Positions 18,108 to 24,691 of a stretch of DNA of 42,480 nt are shown one piece after another. Under the pieces are notes generated by a model. It had not been told where the DNA came from. It worked only from the letters and a program-made list of their open reading frames with translations, and ran no database searches. A program made the translations under genes and the position numbers. Numbering within the stretch: position 1 is the first letter of the stretch; every line of letters starts with the position of its first letter. This DNA comes from a virus: the IMG/VR virus record IMGVR_UViG_3300042924_002749, positions 1-42,480 of that record; one strand, written 5' to 3'.

Positions 18108-18508
18108 GCTAGGTATTCCTGTTGCAGGGCCATGTATTGTCTGGCCGCTTCTGGGTTGTTTTTAAGTTCTGCGCGCGAGGCGATCTGGAATTCATCCAGC
18201 ATCCATTGCCGGGCTTCTTCTTCGCTTTCGCCAAAGGTCTGGCCAGCTTGGCATAGAAACTTTTGAAAGAGGGGGTCGCGGCACAGCATCCCGGCGCTGC
18301 GAACCAGGTCGCGGGCGTACTCATGCTCGCGGTTCATCGGTTCTTCTTGCGCATTCAGCCGTACCATGACCACCTGGTACCGTGCCCCAACAAAGTCACG
18401 CAGAATATCTTCCGGTACTTCGTCGGGGTGGACGGACAAGGTCAACACGTAGCCGGTACGATTCTGCGTCATCGCAATCTTGACGGCTTCAAAGTTGTTG
18501 GTCTTCAT
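18089..18508 (-). CDS. Hypothetical protein next to SSB
   Basis: A 139-residue protein. Residues 1-50 look like an alpha/beta domain (KIAMTQNRTGYVLTLSVHPDE, then ARYQVVMVRLN); the rest is helical and rich in Glu, Arg and Ala. No family is recognised. It lies two bases after the SSB stop and overlaps the RHH gene by 19 bases. A role in recombination or replication is suggested only by operon context. Confidence 0.6.
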   Translation of the reverse strand: MKTNNFEAVKIAMTQNRTGYVLTLSVHPDEVPEDILRDFVGARYQVVMVRLNAQEEPMNREHEYARDLVRSAGMLCRDPLFQKFLCQAGQTFGESEEEARQWMLDEFQIASRAELKNNPEAARQYMALQQEYLAWKQSA

Positions 18509-18510
18509 GG

Positions 18511-18891
18511 TCAGAAAGGCACATCACCACTGTCGTCATACGCTTGCGCCTTGGGTGCTGCGCGGCGCTCTTGCTGCGGCTCTGCATCGCGGCGGCCGCC
18601 TTGCAGGGCTACATCACCCACACGAACATCCATAGACTTGCGCTTGTTGCCTTCTTTGTCAGTCCATTCGCGTTCAGACACGGTGCCCGACACGGTAACG
18701 GCCTGACCTTTAACCAGGTACTGGGACAAAGATTCTCCGCGCTTGCCGTACAGGCTGCAGTTCCACCAAATAGTTGGCTTGTCTTTACCTTGGCCGTCTG
18801 CTACGGAGAAATTGCACAGGGCATCGCCGTTAGGCATTTTTTTCATCTCTGAGTCTTTACCTAGGGTGCCGGCTACTGTAATTGAGTTCAT
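18511..18891 (-). CDS. ssb: Single-stranded DNA-binding protein
   Basis: A 126-residue protein with an OB-fold at residues 1-100 (SITVAGTLGKDSEMKKMPNG, IWWNCSLYGKRGE, VSGTVSEREW). A Gln/Arg/Ala-rich linker leads to an acidic tip, DSGDVPF, which in bacterial SSB recruits partner enzymes. It coats single-stranded DNA during replication and annealing. The start overlaps the Erf stop (ATGA), as expected for an SSB-annealase pair. Confidence 0.92.
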   Translation of the reverse strand: MNSITVAGTLGKDSEMKKMPNGDALCNFSVADGQGKDKPTIWWNCSLYGKRGESLSQYLVKGQAVTVSGTVSEREWTDKEGNKRKSMDVRVGDVALQGGRRDAEPQQERRAAPKAQAYDDSGDVPF

Positions 18892-19586
18892 GCTTTTTCC
18901 TTAAATGATTCACTGGTTTTCTTAAATTCCGCCATAAGCTTTTCATAGCGGTCGGCATCTAGCACTTTGAAATGTGCAAAGATGTTGCGGTTTACCTTGA
19001 AGAGGGACATGACATCTGCTTCGCTGCCGCACTGGGTTAAGCCAATGCGTGACATGTCCACCACCAAACCGCACCATTCCTTGTCGTCACCAGCCGGCCT
19101 GGCTGTCACTTTAAGCGACCAGTAGTCGGGGGCGCCTTGCATCGTTTCGGGTGTTGTAGGTTTCTCCGCTGGCTTTGGTGCGGGCTTGGGCTCAGGCTTG
19201 GTCTTTGGCTCTGGGGCCGGCGTCATGTCTATCGTGTCATGTTCGGTCAGCTCCATCGCTGCCATCCAAAGGTAGCGACGTTGATAAGTCTGTATGCTAC
19301 CCATGAGCTGGATCGGCTGGGCACCTTTGAGTGCGGCCTCTGCCATTGGACTGGTGATCACAATGACCGTGCCGTCATCTACGTCTGTGATGCACAGCTG
19401 GGCATACTCGTTGTTAAACGTTACCACCCCGCACAGACCGATATCGTTAAAGATGGTTTGAATGTGGGGGATGAAATCGCCCAGCTCAAAGTATGAGTAG
19501 TTTTGAAACGTGTTCCGTCCCGACTTCTTTAAGTCGGTGGCCAGAAGCTTGACCCGGGCGGCCATGAGTTTTTTATGAACTGACAT
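18888..19586 (-). CDS. erf: Erf-family single-strand annealing recombinase
   Basis: A 232-residue protein using the ATG at 19586, preceded by AAGGA; the longer frame upstream lacks support. Residues 1-115 match the Erf core: helical start MSVHKKLMAARVKLLATDLK, GRNTFQNYSYFELGDFIP, and the hallmark GAQPIQLMGSIQTYQRRY near 88-105. A proline/lysine linker (125-150) joins a second small domain. Erf proteins anneal complementary single strands in recombination and genome circularisation. It pairs with SSB downstream and the RecB-like nuclease upstream in the same operon. Confidence 0.85.
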   Translation of the reverse strand: MSVHKKLMAARVKLLATDLKKSGRNTFQNYSYFELGDFIPHIQTIFNDIGLCGVVTFNNEYAQLCITDVDDGTVIVITSPMAEAALKGAQPIQLMGSIQTYQRRYLWMAAMELTEHDTIDMTPAPEPKTKPEPKPAPKPAEKPTTPETMQGAPDYWSLKVTARPAGDDKEWCGLVVDMSRIGLTQCGSEADVMSLFKVNRNIFAHFKVLDADRYEKLMAEFKKTSESFKEKA

Positions 19587-19594
19587 TGTTTTCC

Positions 19595-19831
19595 TTATGG
19601 GTGGATTTCGTTGACGATGCCGTGATTGGCCCTGTTCCACAACATTTCGTGTACGGATGCTGCGCCCGCAAGCACTAGCTCGGCTGCGGAGTAGGTGGTC
19701 CGGTTGAACTTGGGGTAGCCGGGGCCTACATACAGGTGGCAGTTACGGTAATGCGGGACATAGGTTACATCCTTTAGTTTGTAAGCTGTTTGCGCCACGC
19801 ATGGCGCTGATTCTGAGGTGTTGCGTTTCAT
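19595..19831 (-). CDS. Small hypothetical protein
   Basis: A 78-residue protein (MKRNTSESAPC start) with segments VPHYRNCHLYVGPGYPKF and YSAAELVLAGAASVHEML. It overlaps the upstream stop by four bases and ends eight bases before the Erf start. No domain is recognised; context suggests an accessory of the recombination operon. Confidence 0.6.
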   Translation of the reverse strand: MKRNTSESAPCVAQTAYKLKDVTYVPHYRNCHLYVGPGYPKFNRTTYSAAELVLAGAASVHEMLWNRANHGIVNEIHP

Positions 19832-20010
19832 AATTTAATCTTTTGGACTGCATGGTTAGGGTGGCCAACCCATTTCTCGCCGAGCTTTTCAATCGCTAAT
19901 TTGACGCGTTGCTCATTGCGTTGGCGAATGGCCTCGAGTTCAGTTTCGATGCAGACTGGTGGGTCTTCACGAAAGAATTCTTTGATTTGGTTTTGAATTT
20001 TTTGCAGCAT
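19828..20010 (-). CDS. Small hypothetical protein
   Basis: A 60-residue basic, helical protein starting MLQKIQNQIKEFF. The ATG at 20010 shares one base with the upstream stop (TAATG), so it is preferred to the in-frame start further upstream, which lies inside the neighbouring gene. The last third contains EKLGEKWVGHPNHAV. Function unknown. Confidence 0.6.
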   Translation of the reverse strand: MLQKIQNQIKEFFREDPPVCIETELEAIRQRNEQRVKLAIEKLGEKWVGHPNHAVQKIKL

Positions 20011-20513
20011 TATCCGATCCTCATAACGTCCACCGAATTGGTGGATTTGTTTTGAAAAGTAGTGCAAGCATTCTTGCCGTGTGTGCTGACAAACCAGGAC
20101 GTCACAGAGTTTTGAATGTTGCTGACGCCGTACTTGTCTGCGGGGATGGAGACTGTATCACCGATCTGCATGGTGCCGATAAAGGATTTCACATACGCTC
20201 GGGTGTCTCCGTATGGGAATTCGCGCTGCGGTTTAACCACTGGGTCGGGCGTCTTGTCAATGGTGTTGCTGTACTTCATTCCATCTTTAGTGGTGATGAC
20301 GTACTGGCATTCCATCTTTTCTAACACGGCGCTGACCAGGCCGTGGCGAACACCGGCGGCGTCGATCACAGCATAGGTAGAGCCAAGCTCATCCAAGACT
20401 GTAAGCGGGCTGCCGTGTAGTTCTTTGTCAGCGTCTACGATTGCAAAGGTGCAGCCTAGTGCGCTGAGTGTTTTGATTGACCGGTCCAGTGCGGCCTTTT
20501 GAACGTCGTTCAT
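20010..20513 (-). CDS. Hypothetical protein of the recombination operon
   Basis: A 167-residue protein with an AAGGAG ribosome site. It contains three related short units, each with a hydrophobic CTFAIVDADKELHGS-like strand-turn (near residues 21, 45 and 69), and then a region with GDTVSIPADKYGVSNIQNSV. The repeated units suggest a small beta-repeat domain. The start overlaps the RecB-like stop by four bases. Function unknown. Confidence 0.65.
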   Translation of the reverse strand: MNDVQKAALDRSIKTLSALGCTFAIVDADKELHGSPLTVLDELGSTYAVIDAAGVRHGLVSAVLEKMECQYVITTKDGMKYSNTIDKTPDPVVKPQREFPYGDTRAYVKSFIGTMQIGDTVSIPADKYGVSNIQNSVTSWFVSTHGKNACTTFQNKSTNSVDVMRIG

Positions 20514-21388
20514 TCTTTCTCCTTGAGGTAGGTTTGGTATTGATCACAGTACTGGGCGATTTGACAGAATCCAGAGCATCTGGTGCGGTCGCCTTCGCGC
20601 ACCTCGATGCCATAACCCTTGGTCTTTGCGACTTCTAGGGCTGCCTGCGCTTCCTCAAGCGTCTTGTGAACGCTCTTGGCCCTGGCTGCGCCGTCCTTTT
20701 TAACGGCGTACATAGTGGGTTTTTCCCACATCTCTTCGGGGGTGCATTCGGAAATGCTCCCACCAATTTCTGCATTAAAGAACGCTGCTTCGTGCAAGGC
20801 TACGCGGGCCTTGACGTATGCTTCGCGCTCTTCAAATGACCATAACGGAATGTCTATTACCACAATCGGCGCTTGCGGGTAACCCTCGCGTGTCTTAGCG
20901 TCGCGACGTGACCAGTCGCGAACGATGGCGACGATCTGCGCCTTGCATACAGGCTTTTTCTTGACGCTTTCAACCAGGTAGGCGTACAGGTTTAACTGTG
21001 AATGCCAATCTTGTTTCTCATTCATCACAGCCCAGGCGCTGGTGACTTTGTAGTCAGACAGAATGGTGCCGGCATCGGTCAACTCTTGCAGGTCGATGGC
21101 GCCGGATATCTTCCAGCCATCCACTTCGGTATGGATGCGCTCTTCTACGATATGGTGGTCGTCTTTACCATGCTCCAGTACGCCGTGAACGGCAGTCCCA
21201 AATAGGGACCAAACCATGTCGGCTGCGTCCTCTTCTATGTCGTCCCAATGTTTACGCTTGAGCTGCACAACGCGGGGGCTATTGAGTAGTTCAGTGGCCG
21301 ATATGTTTGCCTTGCCTTTGCTATACGTGGGGCGCTTTAGGACATTGACAATTGTCTCGGGTAGGTTGTAGTTGTTAGTGAGTTTCAT
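20510..21388 (-). CDS. RecB-like PD-(D/E)XK exonuclease
   Basis: A 292-residue protein. Motifs fit the RecB/Cas4 nuclease family: GTAVHGVLE (H68), SGAIDL (D99), SDYK (D112, K114) and QLNLYAYL (Q131). Three cysteines near the C-terminus (C271, C275, C281) resemble part of the iron-sulfur site of AddB/Cas4 nucleases, though no N-terminal partner cysteine is obvious. With Erf and SSB it probably supplies resection for annealing. The start has GGAGG and overlaps the upstream gene by 14 bases. Confidence 0.85.
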   Translation of the reverse strand: MKLTNNYNLPETIVNVLKRPTYSKGKANISATELLNSPRVVQLKRKHWDDIEEDAADMVWSLFGTAVHGVLEHGKDDHHIVEERIHTEVDGWKISGAIDLQELTDAGTILSDYKVTSAWAVMNEKQDWHSQLNLYAYLVESVKKKPVCKAQIVAIVRDWSRRDAKTREGYPQAPIVVIDIPLWSFEEREAYVKARVALHEAAFFNAEIGGSISECTPEEMWEKPTMYAVKKDGAARAKSVHKTLEEAQAALEVAKTKGYGIEVREGDRTRCSGFCQIAQYCDQYQTYLKEKE

Positions 21389-21620
21389 GCGAGCCTCCGA
21401 TCAGTGATTCAAAATGAGCTGCTCGGGCATAGACGCCGCGCACCAGGTCAATTGCTTTTTGTTCATCAATACGGTTGGAACACATCAATGATGCGTATGC
21501 CATACCCAGGGCCAGGGATGCAATCATCCCGTTGTTATCTGCTTTGTCCATTGAATAGTCGACAAGATGAGCGGCCAGCCCATAGCCGGTGTCCATCAGA
21601 TCGGTTGCTTTCTCTTCCAT
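21375..21620 (-). CDS. Small hypothetical protein, first gene of the leftward operon
   Basis: An 81-residue protein starting MEEKATDLMDTGYGLAAHLV, chosen because AGGAG lies upstream of this ATG. The longer frame would run across the promoter region. It is helical and contains SLALGMAYASLMCS, which is amphipathic rather than clearly transmembrane. It is the first gene after the promoter at 21652-21680. Function unknown. Confidence 0.6.
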   Translation of the reverse strand: MEEKATDLMDTGYGLAAHLVDYSMDKADNNGMIASLALGMAYASLMCSNRIDEQKAIDLVRGVYARAAHFESLIGGSHETH

Positions 21621-21651
21621 TGCTTTCTCCTGACTGGTTGTTCTGTGTGCG

Positions 21652-21680
21652 AATGTAACAGGTAGGTTCATGTACGTCAA
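21652..21680 (-). promoter_or_regulatory. Sigma70-type promoter of the leftward recombination operon
   Basis: On the minus strand, TTGACG (21680-21675) and TACATT (21657-21652) are separated by 17 bases, close to consensus. It points into the operon 21620-16528 and lies in the gap between divergent genes. Confidence 0.65.
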
Positions 21681-21729
21681 CAGTTTTTTTATATCTGGTA
21701 TAAACGCCAATCAACATGAGGACTTTTGT

Positions 21730-22014
21730 ATGCGACGAGCTGCCAGGCGCGACGATAATGAAAACGAAATAGTTCTATTCCTGCGGGAATGTGGGGCGTA
21801 TGTTCGTGCGATTAATCACGCCGGCCTGTTTGATTTGTTGGTGTATTACAACGGCTACACGCTTTTATTTGAAATAAAAGATGGCAGTAAAGCTGCGTCG
21901 GCCCGCGATCTGACGGCGGCGGAACAGAAGTTCCATGATGAGTGGCCAGGAAATAATTTATTTATTGTTAATTCTGTAGAAGATGCGGTTGAAGTTTTAA
22001 AAAAATGTGTGTAA
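21730..22014 (+). CDS. VRR-NUC / Holliday-junction-resolvase-like nuclease
   Basis: A 94-residue protein starting at the ATG at 21730 after AGGA. The fold signature is E11 near the N-terminus, GLFDLLVYYNGYTLLFEIKDG (D35, E48, K50) and AEQKFHDEW (Q66). This is the order seen in PD-(D/E)XK resolvase-like and VRR-NUC nucleases, which cleave branched DNA. It is divergent from the recombination operon and followed by an intrinsic terminator. Confidence 0.7.
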   Translation: MRRAARRDDNENEIVLFLRECGAYVRAINHAGLFDLLVYYNGYTLLFEIKDGSKAASARDLTAAEQKFHDEWPGNNLFIVNSVEDAVEVLKKCV

Positions 22015-22082
22015 TATGGAATCATTCCAGAGGGCTGGTTGGTTTGTTGATTGTTATTTTGGTTTCTCCTTTGATTGGTTTT

Positions 22083-22110
22083 GTGGCTCCGTAACTGGGG
22101 CCACTTTTTT
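22083..22110 (+). terminator. Rho-independent terminator after the VRR-NUC-like gene
   Basis: GTGGCTCC (22083-22090) pairs with GGGGCCAC (22097-22104), including one G-U, around a six-base loop, then six T. It lies 69 bases after the stop at 22014. The region 22015-22082 holds no recognisable gene. Confidence 0.85.
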
Positions 22111-22117
22111 CAGAGGC

Positions 22118-22155
22118 AACACGCATGGGGATTGAGCCAAGTTCCCATACGTGTT
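22118..22155 (+). other. Long hairpin overlapping RNA element A
   Basis: AACACGCATGGG (22118-22129) is complementary to CCCATACGTGTT (22144-22155) with one mismatch, around a 14-base loop. Its 3' arm shares three bases with the first strand of RNA element A, so the two structures could compete. No T tract follows, so it is not a terminator. Confidence 0.55.
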
Positions 22156-22232
22156 GGTGGTAAACGGGTTAGCGCCGTGCGTTGTTCCTTAGTTCGGTTT
22201 TAGCGCCAACACTGCTTCATGTGCCCACTAAC
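22153..22232 (+). ncRNA. Structured RNA element A, leader of the glutaredoxin gene
   Basis: P1 is GTTGGTGG (22153-22160) with CCACTAAC (22225-22232), including one G-U. P2 is ACGG (22164-22167) with CCGT (22175-22178) closing a GTTAGCG loop. P3 is GTT-c-GG (22192-22197) with CCAAC (22206-22210). It is followed at once by ACTGCTTCATGTG. The same order recurs in element B with different stem bases but the same P2 loop and 3' motif, which argues for conserved structure. The element ends nine bases before the glutaredoxin ribosome site, a position typical of a cis-regulatory leader. No known riboswitch class is recognised. Confidence 0.55.
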
Positions 22233-22249
22233 AATTTACAGGAGCTGTT

Positions 22250-22522
22250 ATGAAGATAACTGTCTATTCCAAATCAGCTTGCCCACAGTGCGATGCGGCC
22301 AAGAAACTACTGACTGCCAAGGGCATGGCATACGAAGAAGTTATGCTCGATGATGAAGCCGGCCGCACAGCTTTCTATGAGAAGTGCGGGCCATCGGTTC
22401 GCCAGATGCCACAGATATTTATTGACGACCAGCGCGTCGGTGGATTGGCTGGGCTGCACCAGGCGCTATGCCAGATCACCCAAAATTCTGCAGGGGTATT
22501 GACAGGCCCTGCAATTATTTGA
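22250..22522 (+). CDS. Glutaredoxin
   Basis: A 90-residue thioredoxin-fold protein with the active site CPQC (C11, C14), the cis-proline motif QMPQIFIDD (P54) and the GG turn (G64-G65) that binds glutathione in glutaredoxins. It reduces disulfides, often to supply ribonucleotide reductase. No ribonucleotide reductase is visible in this window, so the partner may be the host enzyme or the PP-loop enzyme. It is a single-gene unit: RNA element A precedes it and a terminator follows. GGAG lies five bases before the ATG. Confidence 0.9.
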   Translation: MKITVYSKSACPQCDAAKKLLTAKGMAYEEVMLDDEAGRTAFYEKCGPSVRQMPQIFIDDQRVGGLAGLHQALCQITQNSAGVLTGPAII

Positions 22523-22558
22523 TATAAACGAAGCGTTGTCGTCGTGGGCAATACTCTG

Positions 22559-22631
22559 AAGCCATTTACACATGCCTCGCCCCGTTAAGGGGTACCACGA
22601 CGGGGCAGTTGTAAGTGGCTTTTTTGTTTTT
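22559..22631 (+). terminator. Rho-independent terminator after glutaredoxin
   Basis: A 12-bp outer stem, AAGCCATTTACA (22559-22570) with TGTAAGTGGCTT (22610-22621), encloses an inner stem GCCCCG/CGGGGC (22579-22584 with 22601-22606). It is followed by a T-rich run to 22631. An upstream CGTCGTGG (22540-22547) is fully complementary to CCACGACG (22595-22602), giving a possible competing fold. Confidence 0.8.
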
Positions 22632-22727
22632 GAGACTGGGGTTGTGTTGCGGGTTAGCGCCGCAAGCTCCTTAAAGTGGACGAAAAGTTTTGAAAAAACA
22701 CTGCTACATGTGAGCAGTCCCAGTCTC
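22632..22727 (+). ncRNA. Structured RNA element B, homologous to element A
   Basis: P1 is a perfect nine-base pairing, GAGACTGGG (22632-22640) with CCCAGTCTC (22719-22727). P2 is TTGCGG/CCGCAA (22647-22652 with 22660-22665) with the same seven-base loop GTTAGCG as element A. P3 is GTTTT/AAAAC (22687-22691 with 22695-22699). Then comes ACTGCTACATGTG, one base different from element A. A further hairpin CTGCT/AGCAG fits inside. Like element A it follows an intrinsic terminator directly. A 91-residue reading frame across it (22572-22847) lacks a ribosome site and is probably not coding. Confidence 0.55.
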
Positions 22728-23015
22728 TCCTCCTACGGCAACCCTCAGAGCGGGTTAGCTAATAGGCCAATGTCGGGGCCGTACTCAAGAAACCGATGGC
22801 GCTTTAATAGACCCCCGGCGCCGCAGCGTTTCGTAGCGACTGCATAAAACGACCAAGCAAACCGACAATCAGCGTCTGGCCCACGACACGGGCGGTCGAT
22901 AGTTGAATACGACGTTCCGCGAGCAGCAGGTTTCGACTGGCTGGTGACTTCCACATATCTGTCCACAAGGGTACAGGTCGGGAGTCTCGGGGGTCTACTA
23001 TCGCTATACGTACTG
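22728..23015. other. Noncoding stretch between RNA element B and the early promoter
   Basis: No convincing gene is present; the short frames here lack ribosome sites and have arginine/proline-rich, atypical translations. A partial third copy of the element motif (GCGGGTTAGC) occurs at 22750-22759. Small hairpins are present, for example GCCC/GGGC at 22879-22893. It could hold an origin of replication or further structured RNA; nothing decides this. Confidence 0.4.
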
Positions 23016-23045
23016 CCTGTTATAAATAAACAGGAACAACCTGTT
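23016..23045. promoter_or_regulatory. Operator-like CCTGTT inverted repeats
   Basis: CCTGTT (23016-23021), AACAGG (23029-23034) and CCTGTT (23040-23045) form two overlapping dyads with 7- and 5-base spacers. The last copy overlaps the -35 box of the early promoter, so a bound protein would block or modulate it. The HTH proteins encoded downstream are candidate ligands. Confidence 0.5.
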
Positions 23046-23072
23046 GCAAACCATCTTGAATACGTGTATAGT
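23044..23072 (+). promoter_or_regulatory. Sigma70-type promoter of the rightward early operon
   Basis: TTGCAA (23044-23049) and TATAGT (23067-23072) with a 17-base spacer. The first gene starts at 23099 after AAAGGAGAGG. All genes to 29240 follow on the same strand with four-base overlaps or short gaps. Confidence 0.65.
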
Positions 23073-23098
23073 CGATTTCAAGTTTAAAGGAGAGGCGT

Positions 23099-23281
23099 AT
23101 GACAAAACACGGCGGAGCTAGGATTGGCGCGGGCCGGCCGGCGACACCAATAGATGTAAGACGAGCGATTGTGCTGCGTAAACAGGGGCTTTCGTACCGA
23201 CAAATTGCAGAAAGATTTGGGGTGACAGAAACAGTTGTCAGGCGGGCAATCAGAAACGAAACCAAAAAGGAATCAATATGA
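23099..23281 (+). CDS. Small HTH DNA-binding protein
   Basis: A 60-residue protein. GGARIGAGRPATPID is followed by a resolvase/Hin-type helix-turn-helix: RRAIVLRKQGLSYRQIAERF and GVTETVVRRAIR. It is the first gene after the early promoter and its inverted repeats, so autoregulation is plausible. There is no catalytic domain, so it is not a recombinase. The stop overlaps the next start by four bases. Confidence 0.7.
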   Translation: MTKHGGARIGAGRPATPIDVRRAIVLRKQGLSYRQIAERFGVTETVVRRAIRNETKKESI

Positions 23282-23508
23282 GAGAGAAAACAGGCGGAGC
23301 AGCATTCCCTACACCCAGGTTCATGGTCGACGATGAGTCGCGGATCTTGGGCTTTTCAATTAACACCGACGGCATGTCGCTGCGGGACTACTTTGCGAAC
23401 ACGGCGATGCAAGCGTTGTTGGCTGGCGGCGCGCACCCCAACGTGTACCAGCTGGCAGCAGATGCATACAAAGCAGCCGATGCCATGCTAGAGGAGCGCG
23501 ACAAATGA
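23278..23508 (+). CDS. Conserved phage hypothetical protein
   Basis: A 76-residue protein with the segment GMSLRDYFANTAMQALLAGG and a C-terminal YKAADAMLEERDK helix. This pattern is common in small early phage proteins of unknown function. It overlaps both neighbours by four bases (ATGA). No enzyme motif is seen. Confidence 0.65.
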   Translation: MREKTGGAAFPTPRFMVDDESRILGFSINTDGMSLRDYFANTAMQALLAGGAHPNVYQLAADAYKAADAMLEERDK

Positions 23509-23804
23509 AGCCAGCTAAAGAAGTATGTTTACGCATGGCGCTATACCAGTACACCGCCCGCAATGAGCAGCTCATGTGGCGCTGGTTGTTTACCTGGGCG
23601 GCATGGAAAGATGAGCCTGAATTCTTTGCCGACCCCAGGGTGCCTGTGTTCAAACCGCGCAAAGCCAAGAAGCGCTGGAAGAACCTGACCAATAGTGAAA
23701 CAAACGCAATCATTAAGCAGATGCCGAACTGGACGACGGACCACCTGAACACATTCATCTTCAAGGTGCTTGTTGAAGAGAAATTCAAGGAGAAGAACGC
23801 ATGA
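23505..23804 (+). CDS. Hypothetical early protein
   Basis: A 99-residue basic, tryptophan-rich protein (WRWLFTWAAWKDEPEFFADP, KKRWKNLTNSE). It is coupled to both neighbours by four-base overlaps. No family recognised. Confidence 0.6.
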   Translation: MKPAKEVCLRMALYQYTARNEQLMWRWLFTWAAWKDEPEFFADPRVPVFKPRKAKKRWKNLTNSETNAIIKQMPNWTTDHLNTFIFKVLVEEKFKEKNA

Positions 23805-24151
23805 CCGAAGAAAATTTTGGTAAGGCTCTTCGTGCCGATAGATTTGCACTGGGTTTTACTCAGCAAGAATTTTGTTCGGAGCTTGCCAAATTTGCAAAGA
23901 CAGTCGTTTCTCAACAAACATTGGCACGATGGGAAAAAGGTGCAATTCCACACCACTCTAGCCGTGTAAATTTATTTCAATTTTTAAAACATAGCCTTCA
24001 AGCCCGCGGGCTCCAGTCTGACGTTTTAAATTTTGAATTCCCAGAGTCAACTAAAAACAAAAACACGGTCAAAGAACTTATGAAAATTCTTGACGACCAA
24101 GCATTAGAGATTTCCAAATTAAAAGATGTCATTCGGACATTGATCAGCTAA
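23801..24151 (+). CDS. Xre-like helix-turn-helix regulator
   Basis: A 116-residue protein. Residues 5-55 form an Xre/Cro-type domain: [20 protein letters not shown], then [18 protein letters not shown]-terminal coiled coil (residues 85-115) may mediate dimerisation. It lies directly before the alpha-CTD gene in the same coupled operon, so it may act with it in early-to-late control. Target unknown. It is more AT-rich than its neighbours. Confidence 0.75.
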   Translation: MTEENFGKALRADRFALGFTQQEFCSELAKFAKTVVSQQTLARWEKGAIPHHSSRVNLFQFLKHSLQARGLQSDVLNFEFPESTKNKNTVKELMKILDDQALEISKLKDVIRTLIS

Positions 24152-24161
24152 AGGAACAACC

Positions 24162-24518
24162 ATGAAAAAAGAAGAATTACTTGACCAACTTGCAATAGAA
24201 ATGTTGCGTCTTGCACCGCATTTGTTGGTGAAAACTTATGAGGTTTATGACCTTGCAAAGGCAATGGTAGATCGTAGACAGCACATCCTTGATCAATGGG
24301 CTTTGCGCGATGTCAACACCGGGGGTGTGATTGCATCCTTGGGGCTAAGTGTCAGAGCTTCTAAATGTCTGGAGGCGGATGAGATTTACACAATCGGTCA
24401 GCTGGTTTACTACACCGAGAATGATTTACTAAAAACGCCCAATCTAGGCCGCAGAAGTCTGAATGAAATTAAAGAGAAGCTGGCCGAGCGAGGACTGAAG
24501 TTGCGGGGGCAGGCGTGA
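24162..24518 (+). CDS. Stand-alone RNA polymerase alpha C-terminal domain protein
   Basis: A 118-residue protein. Residues 60-113 align with the bacterial RNA polymerase alpha [23 protein letters not shown], then [19 protein letters not shown]. Numbering coincides with E. coli alpha minus 200. R65 (R265), N94, G96, S99 and E102 are kept, K98 is replaced by R, N268 is replaced by K68 and K271 by E71. Those positions bind UP-element DNA and activators. The N-terminal 55 residues are helical and do not match the alpha N-terminal domain, so it cannot assemble as a normal alpha subunit. A transcription factor that mimics or competes with host alpha-CTD is the likely role. AAAGGA precedes the ATG. 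Confidence 0.85.
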   Translation: MKKEELLDQLAIEMLRLAPHLLVKTYEVYDLAKAMVDRRQHILDQWALRDVNTGGVIASLGLSVRASKCLEADEIYTIGQLVYYTENDLLKTPNLGRRSLNEIKEKLAERGLKLRGQA

Positions 24519-24691
24519 TAGTCCGTAAGGTCAGGGGCCAAAACAAAGTTGGCAAGATCATATTACTCAGGACCGAGGTGGACATGATTCGCAAGATGGG
24601 GCTATCTGTTGGGGATTACGTTAAACATGCTCTGCTGCGGATTGCCAAAGAGCGACGATGGAAATGGTACTTTAACAAGGAGAAACAATGA
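24515..24691 (+). CDS. Small basic protein (58 aa, GTG start)
   Basis: A short frame beginning GTGATAGTC, overlapping the alpha-CTD stop (GTGA) and ending in ATGA with the next start. The product is basic, with [20 protein letters not shown] and [16 protein letters not shown]. Without this gene there would be a 169-base gap inside an otherwise coupled operon. The helical pattern [21 protein letters not shown] is reminiscent of a ribbon-helix-helix but incomplete. Confidence 0.55.
   Translation: MIVRKVRGQNKVGKIILLRTEVDMIRKMGLSVGDYVKHALLRIAKERRWKWYFNKEKQ

Noticed and set aside
22572-22847. 91-aa plus-strand frame across RNA element B
   Set aside because: It starts inside the terminator, has no ribosome site, and its arginine/proline/serine-rich translation follows the RNA stems rather than protein-like constraints.
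22745-22966. 73-aa minus-strand frame
   Set aside because: No ribosome site, atypical composition, isolated in a noncoding region with no operon partner.
22700-23000. Possible tRNA or tmRNA
   Set aside because: Some hairpins and a GGTTTCGAC string suggested it, but no acceptor stem, T-arm or anticodon arm can be assembled.
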